DNA from: Rhodeus uyekii
Lineage: Eukaryota; Chordata; Actinopteri; Cypriniformes; Acheilognathidae
Length of the DNA: 64,000 nucleotides
Assembly (NCBI GenBank): GCA_037043235.1
Contig: JAWRVZ010000154.1
Coordinates: forward strand, 354,001 to 418,000
Reading direction: 5' to 3'
Shown here: positions 35,406-48,426 of the stretch, one piece after another
Layout of the letters: each line of letters begins with the position of its first letter
Numbering within the stretch: the stretch's first letter is position 1
Made by a program: the position numbers and the translations under genes
The notes under the pieces: generated by a model
Told to the model about the DNA's origin: nothing
What the model saw: the letters and a program-made list of their open reading frames with translations, nothing else
Databases searched by the model: none

Positions 35406-35822
35406 TAGAAATACTAATACTGAATCATTAGAAAATATCATGCGCTACAAATCATGTAGTTTTTCATTAACAAAGCTATTTTATTAAGTGAAGTAGCGCT
35501 TGCAACGTCATATTTTACCAATCAATGGCAAGAATTGCTAATAACTTGTCCAAAATCTTCTTTTGGAGTTAAACTACTGTCGTGATTTACATAATAAAAA
35601 TTAGTACCGAAAAGGCATGGACAGAGTTATTTTTGCATTATTGCATATGCATTTGTATTAGTTTCCCTTTCAGACAGTACAGAGGAGAGCATTTAAATAA
35701 ATCATGGCAGGTGATTTACTAAGGTTTGCACCAGTCTATTTGCTGGTGTTTGCCGCATTATTTGCGGCCAGAAAAAAACATCTTAAACCAGAACCTAATT
35801 TGCAATGCTCTTGGTTAATTGC
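35406..35822. other. Spacer between L2 LINE and solo LTR
   Basis: A 15-bp direct repeat CTGAATCATTAGAAA occurs at 35397-35411 and 35420-35434, straddling the LINE 5' junction. The small frame at 35704-35898 starts outside and ends inside the LTR and has no recognisable domain. Confidence 0.5.
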
Positions 35823-36085
35823 TGTAACAGTTCTTAGTTCGGAGAGGGAGGAAGCGGGAACCGGCGAACATTTAACAGACTTTTATTATGAAATTTAAAA
35901 AAATACAAAATAAAAGTCCCGGTGGCAGTCCCTCACATAAAGTCCAGGCCTGGTCCTCTCTTCTTCACTGTCGTCACTCCTCCTTTTATACCTCCACTCC
36001 CCTGTGAGATACGAGGCAGAGGTGGCGTTCATTCTCAATCACGCCACCGGCTCTCATATCCCTCAACACCGCCCTTCTTGCCACA
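35823..36085 (-). mobile_element. Solo LTR, 263 bp, with target duplication
   Basis: On the minus strand it runs from TGTGGCAAGAAG to CTGTTACA and is flanked by a perfect 5-bp duplication ATTGC (35818-35822 and 36086-36090). It contains TATAAAAGG (plus-strand about 35986-35994) and an AATAAAAG polyadenylation signal (about 35909-35916) in proper order. It likely arose by recombination between the two LTRs of a Ty3/gypsy-like element. Confidence 0.85.
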
Positions 36086-36090
36086 ATTGC

Positions 36091-36499
36091 GTTTGTCATT
36101 ATGGAAATGATCCGGCTGTGTCTGTGTTTTTCACTTTGCGCATCACCAGTAGATCACGCACAGAACTTTCCACTCCCAACGGCACTATTATGGACTTGTG
36201 CTCTCATACCAATGCCCTTATAGTAAATCTGGCCACAACTTGTGTAAATGAATTGTCTTAAATGGTTCACATAATCATTCAGACAGTTTATTTACACACG
36301 GAATCATTTGCATCATTTTAACAGGAAAAATGAATGCAGGGTAAAGAGGGTATTCACCTACTGCCAACTGAAACGAACCTGAAGATGCATCCTATCATTT
36401 ACAAGCAAAGAAAAATGAAAGTTAGTTTGTGAAGAATTATTCTGTACTGCAAGAGAAGACATTACGTAAATATTTTTTATAAAATTATAACTTTCAGCA
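36091..36499. other. Intergenic stretch, no gene seen
   Basis: AT-rich DNA without recognisable features. Confidence 0.5.
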
Positions 36500-36725
36500 A
36501 ACACTCTTAAAATAAAGGTTGTTTATTGGTATCTATAGTTCCACAAAGAGAGCCTTTTAACAACAGTTTCCATTCCAAAATAGGGTTTTTATAGTGAATA
36601 AAGATTTAAGACTTGTGAGACTTTAAGAATGTTCTTCATACTAAAAAGATAGTTCTTTTAAAAATTGTTCCCTGAATGGTCCCTTGAGAAATCAAAAATG
36701 GTTCTTCTATAGCATCGCTGCGAAA
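36500..36725 (+). repeat. Dispersed MITE-like repeat, copy B
   Basis: Second copy of the repeat at 13140-13365, same strand. Shared ordered blocks include TTCTTCATACTAAAAAG, GTTCTTTTAA, CTGAATGGT and GGTTCTTCTATAGCATCG. More diverged than copy A. Confidence 0.55.
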
Positions 36726-38214
36726 ACAGTTTCAGGAGTATTTATTTTAAGTGTAGCTTAGATAATGTTTGTTATCTTAGCTAGCTAAATGTTTTTAACT
36801 AGCTTGCCCAACACTGACCATAACAGACCTAAACCAGATGACACTGCTTGCAAAAAGCTCTAAATGATGAATGATGACGTGATTTTCTATAACCTCAAAA
36901 ACTAGAATAGTCTCTTTTGAACAGCAATGCTGGATGACAGTTCTATTGGAAACCATCTTGAATTAAAGTGGCCAAGAGCGTCTGATGATATTTGACCCGC
37001 AGTCTATAGATGACAGTGAATTTGTTTTCAAATGATGTTTTCTCAAGTGTGCCTTGAACAGCCGTGGAAAAAGTATGTCGGAGAGAGGCTTATACTGACA
37101 GATCAAATGGAGCAGATGTGAGCTGGGGATTGTGGGATACATCAAGGGGGTTGTAAATCTCTTCGCTTGGACTAATGAGTATGACAAGTGTGGGCTGCGA
37201 CTTGTTCTCGAGACTGACAGAGGTAAGTGGGGTGGCGTTGATGGGGCAATGATGTCAGCAGCGCGCGTGCATAAGTGTGTGTGTGTGTTAGAGACCGCAC
37301 ACTATCTGAAGGAACCTCATTAACATCAAGGTCAATTTTATCAGACCCCAAGCTGTCGTTTTTCTCACATTACTAGCGGGTATGAAAGAAGAAGTGAAGA
37401 AAGAATGAGGGGTGAATTAGGCTACATGCATGGATACACACATACTGGATGATCTCATCACTACCCCTGCAAAGTAAAGTGCATGTGGTGCTGCAAATAT
37501 ACACTTGTTCACAAACAAAAACAATTCCATTGTTTATCATTGATTTTGTGTGTGTGTGAGGACCTTATGAGACACTCAAGTAATGGTTTTAAATGAACTA
37601 CATATAAAGGTCTCAAATCAAAAGCTACATTTTACCTCCCTGGCATATTGTTAACTTCACACAAAACAGTGTTTGCAGTCCATTTTACTTTCTATAATCT
37701 GATGCATTTCAAAGTGAAATGGCCTCCTCAAGAGGACAGGATAATTGATTGGATAATGACAAATGGGACTTTTACATCAAGGCCAGACAAAATGATGCAA
37801 CGTGGTACACAATAAAAGTTTTTCTTTGTGAAATACCAGGAGGAGGAAATGAAGATGTTGCATCAGAACTGAGCTGACAAATTGGGATCCCACTTGAGTG
37901 CCCTTCAAGTGTAAACTAAATAAGCCAATGCGCATTGGCATGCAAGATTTGCATTGTGCGTTCTGCCCTGCGAAGCGGGAATAAAAGGAAGAGCGCGTGT
38001 GATTGTACATTCAGGTTTTCGCTTCAGAGTAGCGCAGCCGCTCAGCAGTGGGTGGTAAATCGATTGTGGCGATGAGACGTTACTCCTTTAGGGAATGGGG
38101 TTACAATAGTAAGCTAGACGTTGTCTTTCAGTCAGTCATGTAAGACAATATGTCACAACTGTACTGAGAAATTGGGACAAAAAGCACCACTATTGCTGAC
38201 TTCTGATAATAATA
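36726..38214. other. Intergenic stretch, no gene seen
   Basis: Contains a short (GT)n run near 37277-37289. No gene or repeat family recognised. Confidence 0.5.
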
Positions 38215-38376
38215 ATAATTTACATTTATGCACTTGGCAGATACTTTTATCCAAAGCGACTTGCATGGCATTCAAGGAACATTGACATTGTGAACAGTTC
38301 TTGCTTTCCCTGGGATCGAACCCATGACCTTGGCGTTGTAAACACCAATGCTCTACTGGTTGAGCTACAGGAAATC
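38215..38376 (-). mobile_element. tRNA-derived SINE, copy 2
   Basis: Better preserved than copy 1. The minus strand reads GTAGCTCAACCAGTAGAGC (A-box region, about 38367-38349) and later GGTTCGATCCC (B box, near 38330-38320), then the AAGTCGCTTTGGATAAAAG tail (about 38265-38245). AAT-type repeats flank both sides (38207-38220 and 38380-38396). It is immediately followed by the inverted pair of 5S-type SINEs. Confidence 0.8.
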
Positions 38377-38395
38377 TGTAATAATAATAATAATT

Positions 38396-38832
38396 AGTTA
38401 CATTTACTTTTTCATACACTTAAAGTGCTTTACAAGGAAGGGGGGAATCTTCTCAAACCACCACCAATGTGCAGCATCCACCTGGATGGCAGCCATATTG
38501 TGCCAGAACACTCACCACACACCAGCTTACTGGTGGAGAGGAGACAGAGCAATGCAACTAATCAGTATGTAGGGATGAGAAGGAGGCCCTCATGGACCAA
38601 GACTAATGGGCATATTTGGCCAGGAGGTCGGGGTTAAACCCCTACTCTTTACGAAGGACATCCTGGGATTTTTAATGACCACAGAGAGTCAGGACCTCGG
38701 ATTTAACATCTCATCCGAAGAATACAGTGTCCCCGTCACTATACCTGGGGCATTAGGACCCACACAGACCGAGCACCCCCTGCTGGCCTCCAGCAACCTA
38801 GTTTTCCCAGGAGGTCTCCCATCTCTCCCATG
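38396..38832 (-). mobile_element. 5S rRNA-derived SINE (SINE3-type), inverted, 5'-truncated
   Basis: Reverse complement of the neighbouring copy at 38844-39354. It keeps the tail (GTGCTTTACAAGG at about 38425) and body (ACCTGGATGGCAGCC reversed), and reaches into the 5S head as far as ATGGGAGACCTCCTGG (about 38823-38808). The front of the 5S promoter is lost. Together with the next copy it forms a large inverted repeat. Confidence 0.85.
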
Positions 38833-38843
38833 AGCGTGATACA

Positions 38844-39354
38844 GCAGCCATATCACCCTGTAGCCTAAGACTGGTTGCCCACTGAAGCTAAGCAGGGTTG
38901 AGCCTGGTTAGTACCTGGATGGGAGACCTCCTGGGGAAAACTAGGTTACTGCTGGAAGTGGTGCAGGGGCTGCTCACCCTGTGGTCTGTGTGGGTCCTAA
39001 TGCCCCAGTATAGTGACGGGGACACTGTAACGCAACAAGCACCGTCTTTTGGATGAGATGTTAAACTGAGGTCCTGACTCTCTGTGGTCATTAAAAATCC
39101 CAAATGGCCAAATTTGCCCATTGGCCTTGGTCCATCATGGCCTCCTAATCCCCCCTATACTAATTGGCTTCATTGGTCTGTCTCCTCTCCACCAATAAGC
39201 TGGTGTGTGGTGAGCGTTCTGGCGCAATATGGCTGCCGTCGCATCATCCAGGTGGATGCTACACATTGGTGGTGGTTGAGGAGATTCCCCCCCTACCTTG
39301 TAAAGCGCTTTGAGCTCTGGAAAAGCGCTATATAAATGTAACATTTCTTCTTCT
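38844..39354 (+). mobile_element. 5S rRNA-derived SINE (SINE3-type), full head
   Basis: The head (38844-38951) is clearly related to 5S rRNA: GCAGCCATATCACCCTG, then AGCTAAGCAGGGTTGAGCC, then GGTTAGTACCTGGATGGGAGACC, matching the internal promoter of 5S genes. The remainder is the SINE body, ending in TAAAGCGCTTTGAGC and a CTATATAAATGTAA tail similar to CR1-like LINE ends, followed by TTC repeats. 5S-derived SINEs of this kind are established in zebrafish and other fish. This is not a functional 5S gene. Confidence 0.9.
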
Positions 39355-40879
39355 TGATACGTTATTGTTTCTCCCCAGAGGTTCACCACCTGATCTCTGA
39401 AAGACATGGTGGGGATGTCTCAGGATCAATTGAGAGGCCTGAAAATGCCTGCAGGTCCCCCACCCTCTTGATGTGAGCCAGTACATTCAGGTTACCCACA
39501 GACTTGCCATCAACTGCATCGCAATGTGTGGTGATAGCGGCAACATACACTTTCAGGTTCGATTATAGTCATGATATTGATTTTATAAAAACATTCAATG
39601 AACAATGAGTTAATATGAATTGTTTTACATTTTAGACAATTTCGTCAAAAAATTAATTTTATTGTTAGTGATTTGATTGGTAACATACATATATTCTCTA
39701 TATGGTGTATTTTTCTTCTGTATTTATTGATAAAATATAAGAAATTTTTCAGATAGTAGATATGTAGGATAGTTTTAGTTTACTCTTGAAGATGATTGGG
39801 ATCATCAATGTGCTGATGTAACGTTGAACGTGACTGATTGTAACCAAATGCTAAAAAAATATACACTCAGTGTTTTTCATTAAATGTTACAAATGCCAAA
39901 ATTATACAGCCAATATTGCAACATGACAGCTAAACAATTATAAACACTTATGATGGCATATGATGCAAAATATTACTGACTGGTTAGTAATTTTCAACCC
40001 ATTAACAAAGCCCAGACCAGTAATTTCAGAATAAGCTATAATACCAATGTAGAAAGTGTAATAAGTTAGTTTCCAAACTGTTCATTTGCGAACACTCAGG
40101 AAATGCAGTCTATATCATCACCAGAACAAATGCCACCATTTAACTGTCAGTTTAATGGCAGCTATGTGAATTAAGACGGCCTCTTCTCTCCAAGTAGAAG
40201 TAAAATTCAATTCAGGTCTCAACCCCTCTCTTCACCCTTCCTCTCAAGGACTGTGTCTAGATGTCCCCTTCTGTTTTAATGCAAGTATATGTGGGCAGGA
40301 AAAGAGAAGCTGACAGAAGCAATTCTCTTCCCCTCGCTTCGTTAGGCCACCTAAAGGTCGCCATTAGTCTCCGTGTTCTGTCCCATGAAAAGCTCAAGGC
40401 ACGCCGATAGGTAGTGGTAACCTGCAGCAATGGCTAACATCGCGTCGCTGAGTGATTCATACTCTTATATAATCAAACTAGGGGGACAATATATCTTTTT
40501 TAGTGCTTTCAGGTTAAACTCAGACTTATGAGTCTGCTGTCCCATGAGACAATATGAGAGAGGAGAAATGTGATCGTGACGGCATGATGGTACGTCTTCA
40601 GCCAGAATTGGGTGAATGGGAACAGATCACTGCTTTTATTGAATGGAAATGATGTTTTAAATTGACTGGTTTGCTGGGATACACTAGGTTACACTAGGAT
40701 ACAAAGTCTGGGACCACATTGGAGATCTGGAATTGATGTCTGGAAATAAAGATTTAGGATAAAAATAAATAACTGAATTAAAGAATACACATGTATATAC
40801 ACATATCAGCAGCATCTGAAGATCTTGATGTGGTGCTAAATCCATGGAGGTATGTTTCCTCAACAGGATACAACAATTT
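39355..40879. other. Intergenic stretch, no gene seen
   Basis: AT-rich, no recognisable gene or repeat. Confidence 0.5.
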
Positions 40880-41570
40880 AAAAGATTATAGTGACACTTT
40901 ATCTCGCAATTCTGACTTTGTAACTCGCAATTCTGACTTTATTTTCTTGCAATAGCAAGTTTATATCTCACATTTCTGCCTAATTTTCTCAGAATTGTGA
41001 GGAACAAACTTGCAATTTATGATTAAAAAACGTGCAATTACAAAAAAGTCTTTACATCTTGTATTACCGTATTTTCCCACATATAACCCGCAGATGTAGA
41101 TAATCCGAACCCTCATATAGCTTGCGGGTTTTGTGTAAAAAATTGTTGGTATAACCCGCACCCTTATATGACCCGTAGATTGATGAACTTTTTTGTGTAA
41201 GTTCACATTTCGAATTTCGAATGTTGCTCGCATGACGTCAATTATCCATAACTGTTCAGGCTCGGTACACAGTGCTTGTGCGCGGAATTCACACAATAAG
41301 AAAACAAACACAAGTCAGAATCAGAACAAAACGAAAAAGCAGTCTCTCCAGCTCGTCCCTTTAAGAAGCGTGTCGGATGAGATGAGAAGAGCCCGCCCTC
41401 AATCACGTCTTCTTGCATGATTGACAGGTCAGACAGCCTATCAACGCCAGCTGTCAGAGTGAGAGTACAAGCGCCAGAGACTTGCAATGACTGATTACAA
41501 AACTTGCAATTACAAAAATTCATTTCTGAATTGTTCAAAAATTCAGCTTCAAAATTCAAAAATGGTCAAT
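40880..41570. repeat. Degraded dispersed repeat with a possible inserted element
   Basis: Repeated CTCGCAATTCTGACTTT and CTTGCAATTACAAAA motifs at 40903-41040 and again at 41480-41570 look like one low-complexity fish repeat. Between them, 41066-41470 begins with CCGTATTTTCCCACATATAACCCGC, which resembles the end of a known type of DNA transposon. No second terminus was found. Both calls are tentative. Confidence 0.4.
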
Positions 41571-44500
41571 TCTGACAAAAAAGCTAAAAAAAAATGCTGT
41601 CACACTTAATACAACATTTTTTCAAGAAGGCTCCTGAAAACATATAGCAAAAAATATGAAAACTCAATTTTATTTTTATTCCAGTTAGTTTAAAAGGATT
41701 CCAGTTTTCAATTTTCAATTTTTTTTTAATCTAACAGTCATAGGTTATTCTAACCTTGTTTTTTATAACTGGTCAATGTTATTTTATTTGAGCTGAAATG
41801 TAAAACCATAACAATACTGAACTAGTTATTTATATGCAATTTATATGTGACATTTGGAGAAATATTTCATATTTGTCCCCCTTATGCATATGGCATAGAA
41901 GATAAAGTTATTTTGAGGATCATTAAAATATCTTTAATCTTTTGAGGATGTATATGCTGTCCAAATTGTTCACTGGAAGTCCAATCATGAGCATCCAATG
42001 TGAATTTCTTCGCATTTTGTATGTATGGTCATCTGTAGTGTGTTTGCTGTGCGTTATCTGTTTTCTTCAGTCTTCTGGTGCTATTTCTTTGAAAAAAGGT
42101 TAAAAAAACAGATTTTCTTTTGACAAATATTTTTATACTTTCATTCTCAGTAAAGCAGTAAAAGGTTATTTGGCATGCCCAGTGAAAGAAATTCAACTTC
42201 CAATCAATTGGAGGGTGACCTTTAGAGAAGGCCCTAATCAGTTTGAACTTCCTGTTGTATCGGAGCGACTCTTGGCAGCCACCACCGTCAGTAACTGTCT
42301 GCTTTCATCTCGTCCTGTCTCTCTCTCGCGCGCTCTGTCTCTCTCTTTCCTGTGCTTATCTCTGAACAAGGTCATTATGTTTTGCATTAGCTGTCTCAGC
42401 TACAGCTGATTGCCAGAAAGAACGATTGATTTTCTCTCTTCTCTCGCTTCAAGGTCTGTAGCACTGTCCAAGATCAAAGTATCATCTATCAGGGGTCGTC
42501 CATGTCTGAGTAATGTCACATTAATGTGACGAAATTGACCCTAAAGTCTAATCTGAGTTAATATATACATGGCCTAGTGAACAGGTGTCAATGAAGGATG
42601 AGCTGCCATTATTGCAAACAGATACAATATGACGAGGAGGAGGAGAATGAACTAGAAATCTCTCAAAACGGCAGTTGTAGGAAGTCAACACTATTACTAA
42701 TGCGGAATTTAGGATTGAGATACTTTTCAATGATGATAAAACGTGGGAACTTTTCTCTATTAAAAGCCATTTTATATTGACATTCCGCCAAAAACATCAA
42801 CAAAATAAAATCACAGATGTATATTTGATAAAAAATGATGTTCCAATAACAGATTTCTTGACTTTTATAAAATCTCTCTTACTCTTTTATCATCATTCCT
42901 GCATTTTATGAAGTTAATTTGTATGGTGCCTGCTGGAGGGACCCTTTCAAACAAGCTAAAAGAAAACAGAAGAAAAACCTTTTCTGCAAATCACCAAAGC
43001 TTTCCCTGAAAAGGTCAAAGCCTGTTCTGTTGGTCTCAACACATTTTCAAGATCAATGCTCCAGTCTTCTTGTTTCTTCAAAGGTGTTTTGTTCAAACAA
43101 GGTTTCATATTTAGAGTCATGGCAGTTTACAGCAAAAAAAACTCAACAAACTACAGGGCTGAATGTTATATTTAGCTTTCAAATACACAAAATAGTCTAT
43201 ACTCAAAAGTATAAGAGCTGAAACATTTTTACAAACTAAAACCCACAACGCTAAGATTCATTGTGTAAAATGAGCCTAAGAAGCCAACTAGAAAAGGGAA
43301 GCTGGTAACATGCACTAAGATAAAACTGTATGGGACAGTGTAATTCATTTCTATTCCAATTCATTTTTAACGAGTCCATTACTTACTCTGGGGCCCCGGG
43401 GGCCCCATGAGTCGAAGTGTTGTGCATTTTTTAAAATAGAGCTGTGATTGTTTTGCCATGTTTTTTTCACAAGCCACGGGTCAGCGGCCAACTGTAATCT
43501 CCTTTTTCTCCCAAGGACAATTTGGAGCGATATCATGAATAAAAATGATCATAATAATATGACACAAAAGAACCCAGAGCCACTATGAATATTATTAAGT
43601 TCATTTCTGAATTGGTTTGTGTCAAAATTACGGCATCTGAGCAACAAGGTGGAGCTTTGAGCCAAACTATATTTTTGGTGCCCTCAATTAAAATCTTATC
43701 CTGGTATACACAGAAACTGTCACCAACAAGCATGTTCACACTCTGAAAATAAGTTCAGATGGCCTTTTAATGGCAGACTCGGGTGCTTTTGTACTTAATT
43801 TTTGCCTCTAGTGCTGCTCAAAGCCTGAGGCACAAACATGAGTACCAGAATAGTGCCTTGCACTATAAAGTACTGTTAAAGTTTACATGACAAACACTTT
43901 CTATCTCAAAAAACACACAGGCCAGATGCAGGTTGAATACCAATTAGCCTCTTTGCAGAAGTGAGAAGCCACCTAGAGAAAGTTCACCCAAAAAATAAAA
44001 TTCTGTTCACCTGTTCACTTAAAGGATTTTCTAAAATGCAATTACAACATGATTGGACTTGTTTTTCTACTAAGAAATTTCATGTTTAATTCACCACTCT
44101 AAAAAAATACTATGTTGTTTCAACCCACGTTTGAATAAAAAATGGATAAACCCAACCACTGGTTTAATTCAAACTTAAATGTTGACTATGACTACCAAGC
44201 AAGATTTTCAGTTAATTAAAGCTTTTAATAACCTAAGCTAACTTTTAACAATAACCTTTTCCCCATAAAAACCATTATATAGTTTTATCATTTGGAAAGC
44301 AGGTCACATGGATAATTTTTATAATGTTTTTATTGTGTTTTATGTTTAATCTTCGCTTGACTTTCATTGCACTCAAAAGATGTTTCCTCGAAACTGAAGT
44401 AGTGAGTAATTTATGACCAAATTCATAAGCAAGTTAGCAAGAGTATTAAAGATAAATTTCTTACAGAGGTGAATTAAAATGAAGCAAACATAAGCATGTT

Positions 44501-44640
44501 ACATATTTAGGGTATTTACATAGATTTATGTTATATCCGTCTTGGCAACTTCCTTTCCTGGTGATGTCCTTGACCCAGATGGCGGACGTCCAAAGGGAGA
44601 TAGAATTAAAAAGGAAAGAGAAAATACAATTATATCAAAT
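41571..44640. other. Intergenic stretch, no gene seen
   Basis: AT-rich. The interval 42165-42420 is less AT-biased and may be conserved non-coding DNA. A fragment of the palindromic repeat noted at 10696 occurs at 43981-44000. Confidence 0.45.
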
Positions 44641-45132
44641 TTAGTATTTTCCTTGAACTGTCGGATAAGGGGACTGCTGGACCCTTGCAAACTGAGCGGT
44701 AAGCCTTGTCCTGGGTCTTGTATCTGGAGACACGTTCTCGGGTTTCAGACATCTCGCGGGAAAAGAGATCAAGAGTAAGGTAGAGGATTTTGCACAAATT
44801 ACATATACATTTATTAATAGCTCAGTTGAGTAAATGGACTTGGGAATCAGAGGTGTAGGGAATGTAGCAGCTGTTGGCTTTATTATCACATATGGATCAT
44901 AGTCTTTACTCCGATCGTGGTCTATTTCCATTAATGTGGGGTAAGATTTATCGGGAGCCTGTGCCCCTACAACCCTGCCTTGGTCAAATGGCCTTTTTTC
45001 CCTTTTAATTCGTACTGACCTTTGTAGCGTTTTCTGTGATGTATCTTTTATAAGCTGATGACTTTGAAGAAGGACATTATTAAAACAAAACTTCAGGATT
45101 TCAATAATTACATCCGTACAGCGATAAGTCAC
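44641..45132 (-). other. Unassigned 163-codon open frame
   Basis: This is the longest open frame not explained by a recognised element. The predicted product is polar and has no signal peptide, membrane segment or domain I know. Two stretches look protein-like (RPFDQGRVVGAQAPDKSYP and ENVSPDTRPRTRLTAQFARV). It may be a fragment of an unrecognised retroelement or a chance frame. No splice sites or promoter support it. Confidence 0.25.
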
Positions 45133-45772
45133 TGTTTGCCTTTGATCCTGCTTTGCAAAAATGTCAAGTTCGAATATAGATTTATCACTTCAAGGTTAGG
45201 TTGGGCCAGTCATATCTTATCTTATTTTTTTCTGCGTGCAAAAAGATGACAGTTTTAGTCATGCATCCAATTTTTAGCGGCATGCCAAGGCTTTGATAGT
45301 TCACTCATTTATATCATAATTGTTCGTTTGTCTTGATATATTATTGAAACATTGTTGATGAACAGACATGTTCAAAGTAGATGCTCTTAAACTACTTTCT
45401 TGACTTCTACAGCAAAGCCACACTGTTCTACGTCAGAAATGTCTTCGGGAACAGACTGCATGTACTGGTGCTTTGAATGAATGTTCCAGGTTTAAAATCA
45501 TGATTTTTTAATTGTTGATTAAATTGTCACATTTTTCCCTTCATGTATAACGTCCATCTCATTTGCTTCACATGGCAGATTCAATAAAACTCTGTACAGA
45601 CAAGGTCACAAAGTGTCACACTGTATCTTAACATTTTAAGTTGACGTGGTTATAAGTTACTACATCTACATACTATAGGAGTAATAGTAAATTATACATG
45701 ATTACAAGTAACCAACCCTGAACCAAACCCTAAATCTATAGTAAGCACAATTAGTTAATTAATATTAGTTAG
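45133..45772. other. Intergenic stretch, no gene seen
   Basis: AT-rich DNA without recognisable features. Confidence 0.5.
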
Positions 45773-45774
45773 TA

Positions 45775-46417
45775 CAGTGGTGCCTCGAGATACTAAATTA
45801 ATCCGTTCCGAGGCGGCCTTCGTATAATGAGATTTTCGTATCTTGGAACACATTTTACATGTAAAATGGCTAATCCGTTCCAAGCCCTCCAAAAACACCC
45901 CATTAAATTTCATAATAAATCTAAATTGACCTATAAACAATGAAATAACGTAAAATGTCGAAGCTTACCTTTCGAGTGAGGCTATCTCCGAAAGTGGCAG
46001 CAGAGGAGGAGGAGGACAAACGGCAGATAACATTACGTACGTACGTACACTTAGCTTTACGAAAACATATAAAACAATTAAAGTTTGGGGTGCGGAGTGG
46101 CTGAGCTAAAGCACGCCAGCACGTACGTATAGAAGATGCATGATGGGAGGGATGCTGTCCAATTAGAGAGAAGGATCTCATGGCTTGGCTAGCATCAGGA
46201 ACCAATGGGAGAGCAGGAGGATGGTGGCGAGTCTACTATAACTACGATGGCGGCGTGCGGTGCGCGTTTCAAAATTGTTATGGGGTGAATCTCGGACTTT
46301 CAGAAACCTTTCGTATCTTGAAAACTTTTCGTATGTAAAGCAGTAAAAAATTTCGTCTTTGCTTTCGTAATTTGGATTTTTCGTAAGTTGAGCCTTTCGT
46401 ATCTTGAGGTACGACTG
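45775..46417. mobile_element. Tigger/pogo-type MITE, 643 bp
   Basis: Left terminus CAGTGGTGCCTCGAGATAC and, reversed, right terminus CAGTCGTACCTCAAGATACG form imperfect inverted repeats with TA at both flanks (45773-45774 and 46418-46419). The terminal sequence matches the Tigger copy at 15235-15956, which still has transposase pieces, so that family probably mobilised it. The interior holds a GAGGAGGAGGAGGA tract and an ACGTACGTACGTAC run (about 46036) but no transposase. Confidence 0.85.
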
Positions 46418-46419
46418 TA

Positions 46420-48426
46420 CTTCTTTAAGTACAATGTAACTACGTCACCTTAAAATAAAGTAAATCATGTTGCTATACATTTTAAACAGTGCTTATTTTA
46501 ACATTTTACCAATTATACGTACCCCACTGTAACCGCTTTCTTACTGAGGGAAGAGGGTTTTGTTGTAATTGACATTGTCTCAAATTCTGTCAAAAACATT
46601 CCTTTAAAGATTCTAGAAACCAACAAACTGATTGGAAGAATATATAAAAACAAAAAATAGCACATAAAAATTGCATATAAAAATAGCATATAGCGAGCAA
46701 CACAAGAAGTCTGTAGAGTCGTTAAAGCCCTTTGCTTGGCCTAACAAGGCAAACACACATAAAATACACACACTTCCAGACACAGATTTCTCACAGCATC
46801 TCCTTCAGTGTAAAACCCCATCACCTCCATGCAAACACCATCCAGAGTCTTTAATGGTGTGGATTGAATCTCCCTTTTTTCCCTCTCAAAGATATTCACC
46901 CAGACTCCAGTTCAAAACGTGGTGGTTTATTACAGCTGGAGTCTAGGGAGAGAAGCTTTGTGAGGGGAGAGGGGGATTTGAGAGAGGGGTGTATTGATAA
47001 AAAACCCAGTCTTAAAGGCTGTCACATCTTGGCTGGTGTTCAAGAAGGAGAATGGAGAGTCTCAGTCCCAATCCACTTCCTTTACTTCCATCTACTCCAT
47101 TTGAAAACAAATAAAGTGCTGAGATTTCAGAGTTATCGACATGGAAGCTCTATAGGTGGTTCTTTAACTTTGGTCACTTTTGATATTTTTATCACACTCT
47201 CAGTTCATTTAAAAGTTTATTCTTCCTAGTAAAATGACCAACAGTATGTATAACATGCCACATTGCACCACATCTCAAAAATGGAAATGCCACTACATTT
47301 TTTTTAACTCAAAGAAAATGACCAGCAGTTAAACCTTGCTAAGGTTAATTATTAGCTGACATTTTATTTATCCCAAATACACACATTATAGCAATATTTA
47401 AGTAATTAGTTTGTTATTAGTCACAGTTTTACTGGAAATTTGGGGGGAAATAATGGAAATTACAGCAGATCTGTGCTAACCGGGACCAATCATTTACATG
47501 TAATGATTTATGATTGATTAATTGTTTACCTGGATAATTGAAAATGTAAAAAAAAAATATATATATATTAGGATGATTTTTCATATTTTAAGATTGAAAG
47601 CCCTGGAACAAGGGTAAAACATTTAAGATACAATTAACATAAATCCATTGAAGGATTTTTATTACTTTTTTATTTTTTAGTAAAAATGTATGATAAAGGT
47701 ATGATAAAATGTAAAAAATAAAATAATAATAATAATAATTTCCCAAGAGACTCAAGATCCTGTTGTAAAAAGCATTGTTTTATTAGGAAAATACCAAAAG
47801 CCAGTTCATGTTGGCAGATGAACCTCTAGGATCCAAGTGCCTGTTAGTGGAAGAAACACTATGTGTGTGCTTCTTTTGTTGTGAAGGTGTGAGAAATAGA
47901 TATTTTGGCGGTGAATTATAGCACTTTTATGGCATAGATTGTACATGTACAATTATACAAATGTTCAAAGCATGCCAATAAGTAAAAATAACAGAAGAGA
48001 AAAACAACAAGATGCATTAGATATGAAGAAATTGTGATCTGGTAGAACAACAGGCTCTCGAACCTTTACTCTGCCTCAGACTGGTCGCCACAGCCAGATG
48101 GTCAGTGTACATCTTATACATCTGCCTATCAGCAAGAGCATATACGCACAGAGACCATCTCTCCGCTCCCTAAGTTCGTCAGCATACATGGATTTCAACC
48201 TCAGCTTCACATTGAGCTCCGCAAATTTAAACAATGTGGATGAGGGAAATAGACTGGAAGAAATAAGTTGTTATTTCTGTTGTTGTCACAAGCAGATTTG
48301 GTTCCAATGTGCTGGAAAAATCAAGAATGTGGAACGGTTATAGAAAGCACACCTAAAATAAAAATGACTATCAGCTTCAGTCATTAAGCACACATTAAAC
48401 CAAAGCAGAAGATGTTATATTAAATA
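46420..48426. other. Intergenic stretch, no gene seen
   Basis: AT-rich with A/T runs near 47549-47572. No gene or repeat family recognised. Confidence 0.5.

Noticed and set aside
38320..38370. tRNA gene on the minus strand
   Set aside because: A- and B-box-like motifs are present but no cloverleaf or acceptor stem can be formed; a second copy at 24330 and the shared tail show it is a SINE.
38844..38951. Apparent 5S rRNA gene
   Set aside because: The 5S-like sequence has many changes, lacks a T-run terminator after the 5S end and continues into a SINE body, so it is a SINE head.
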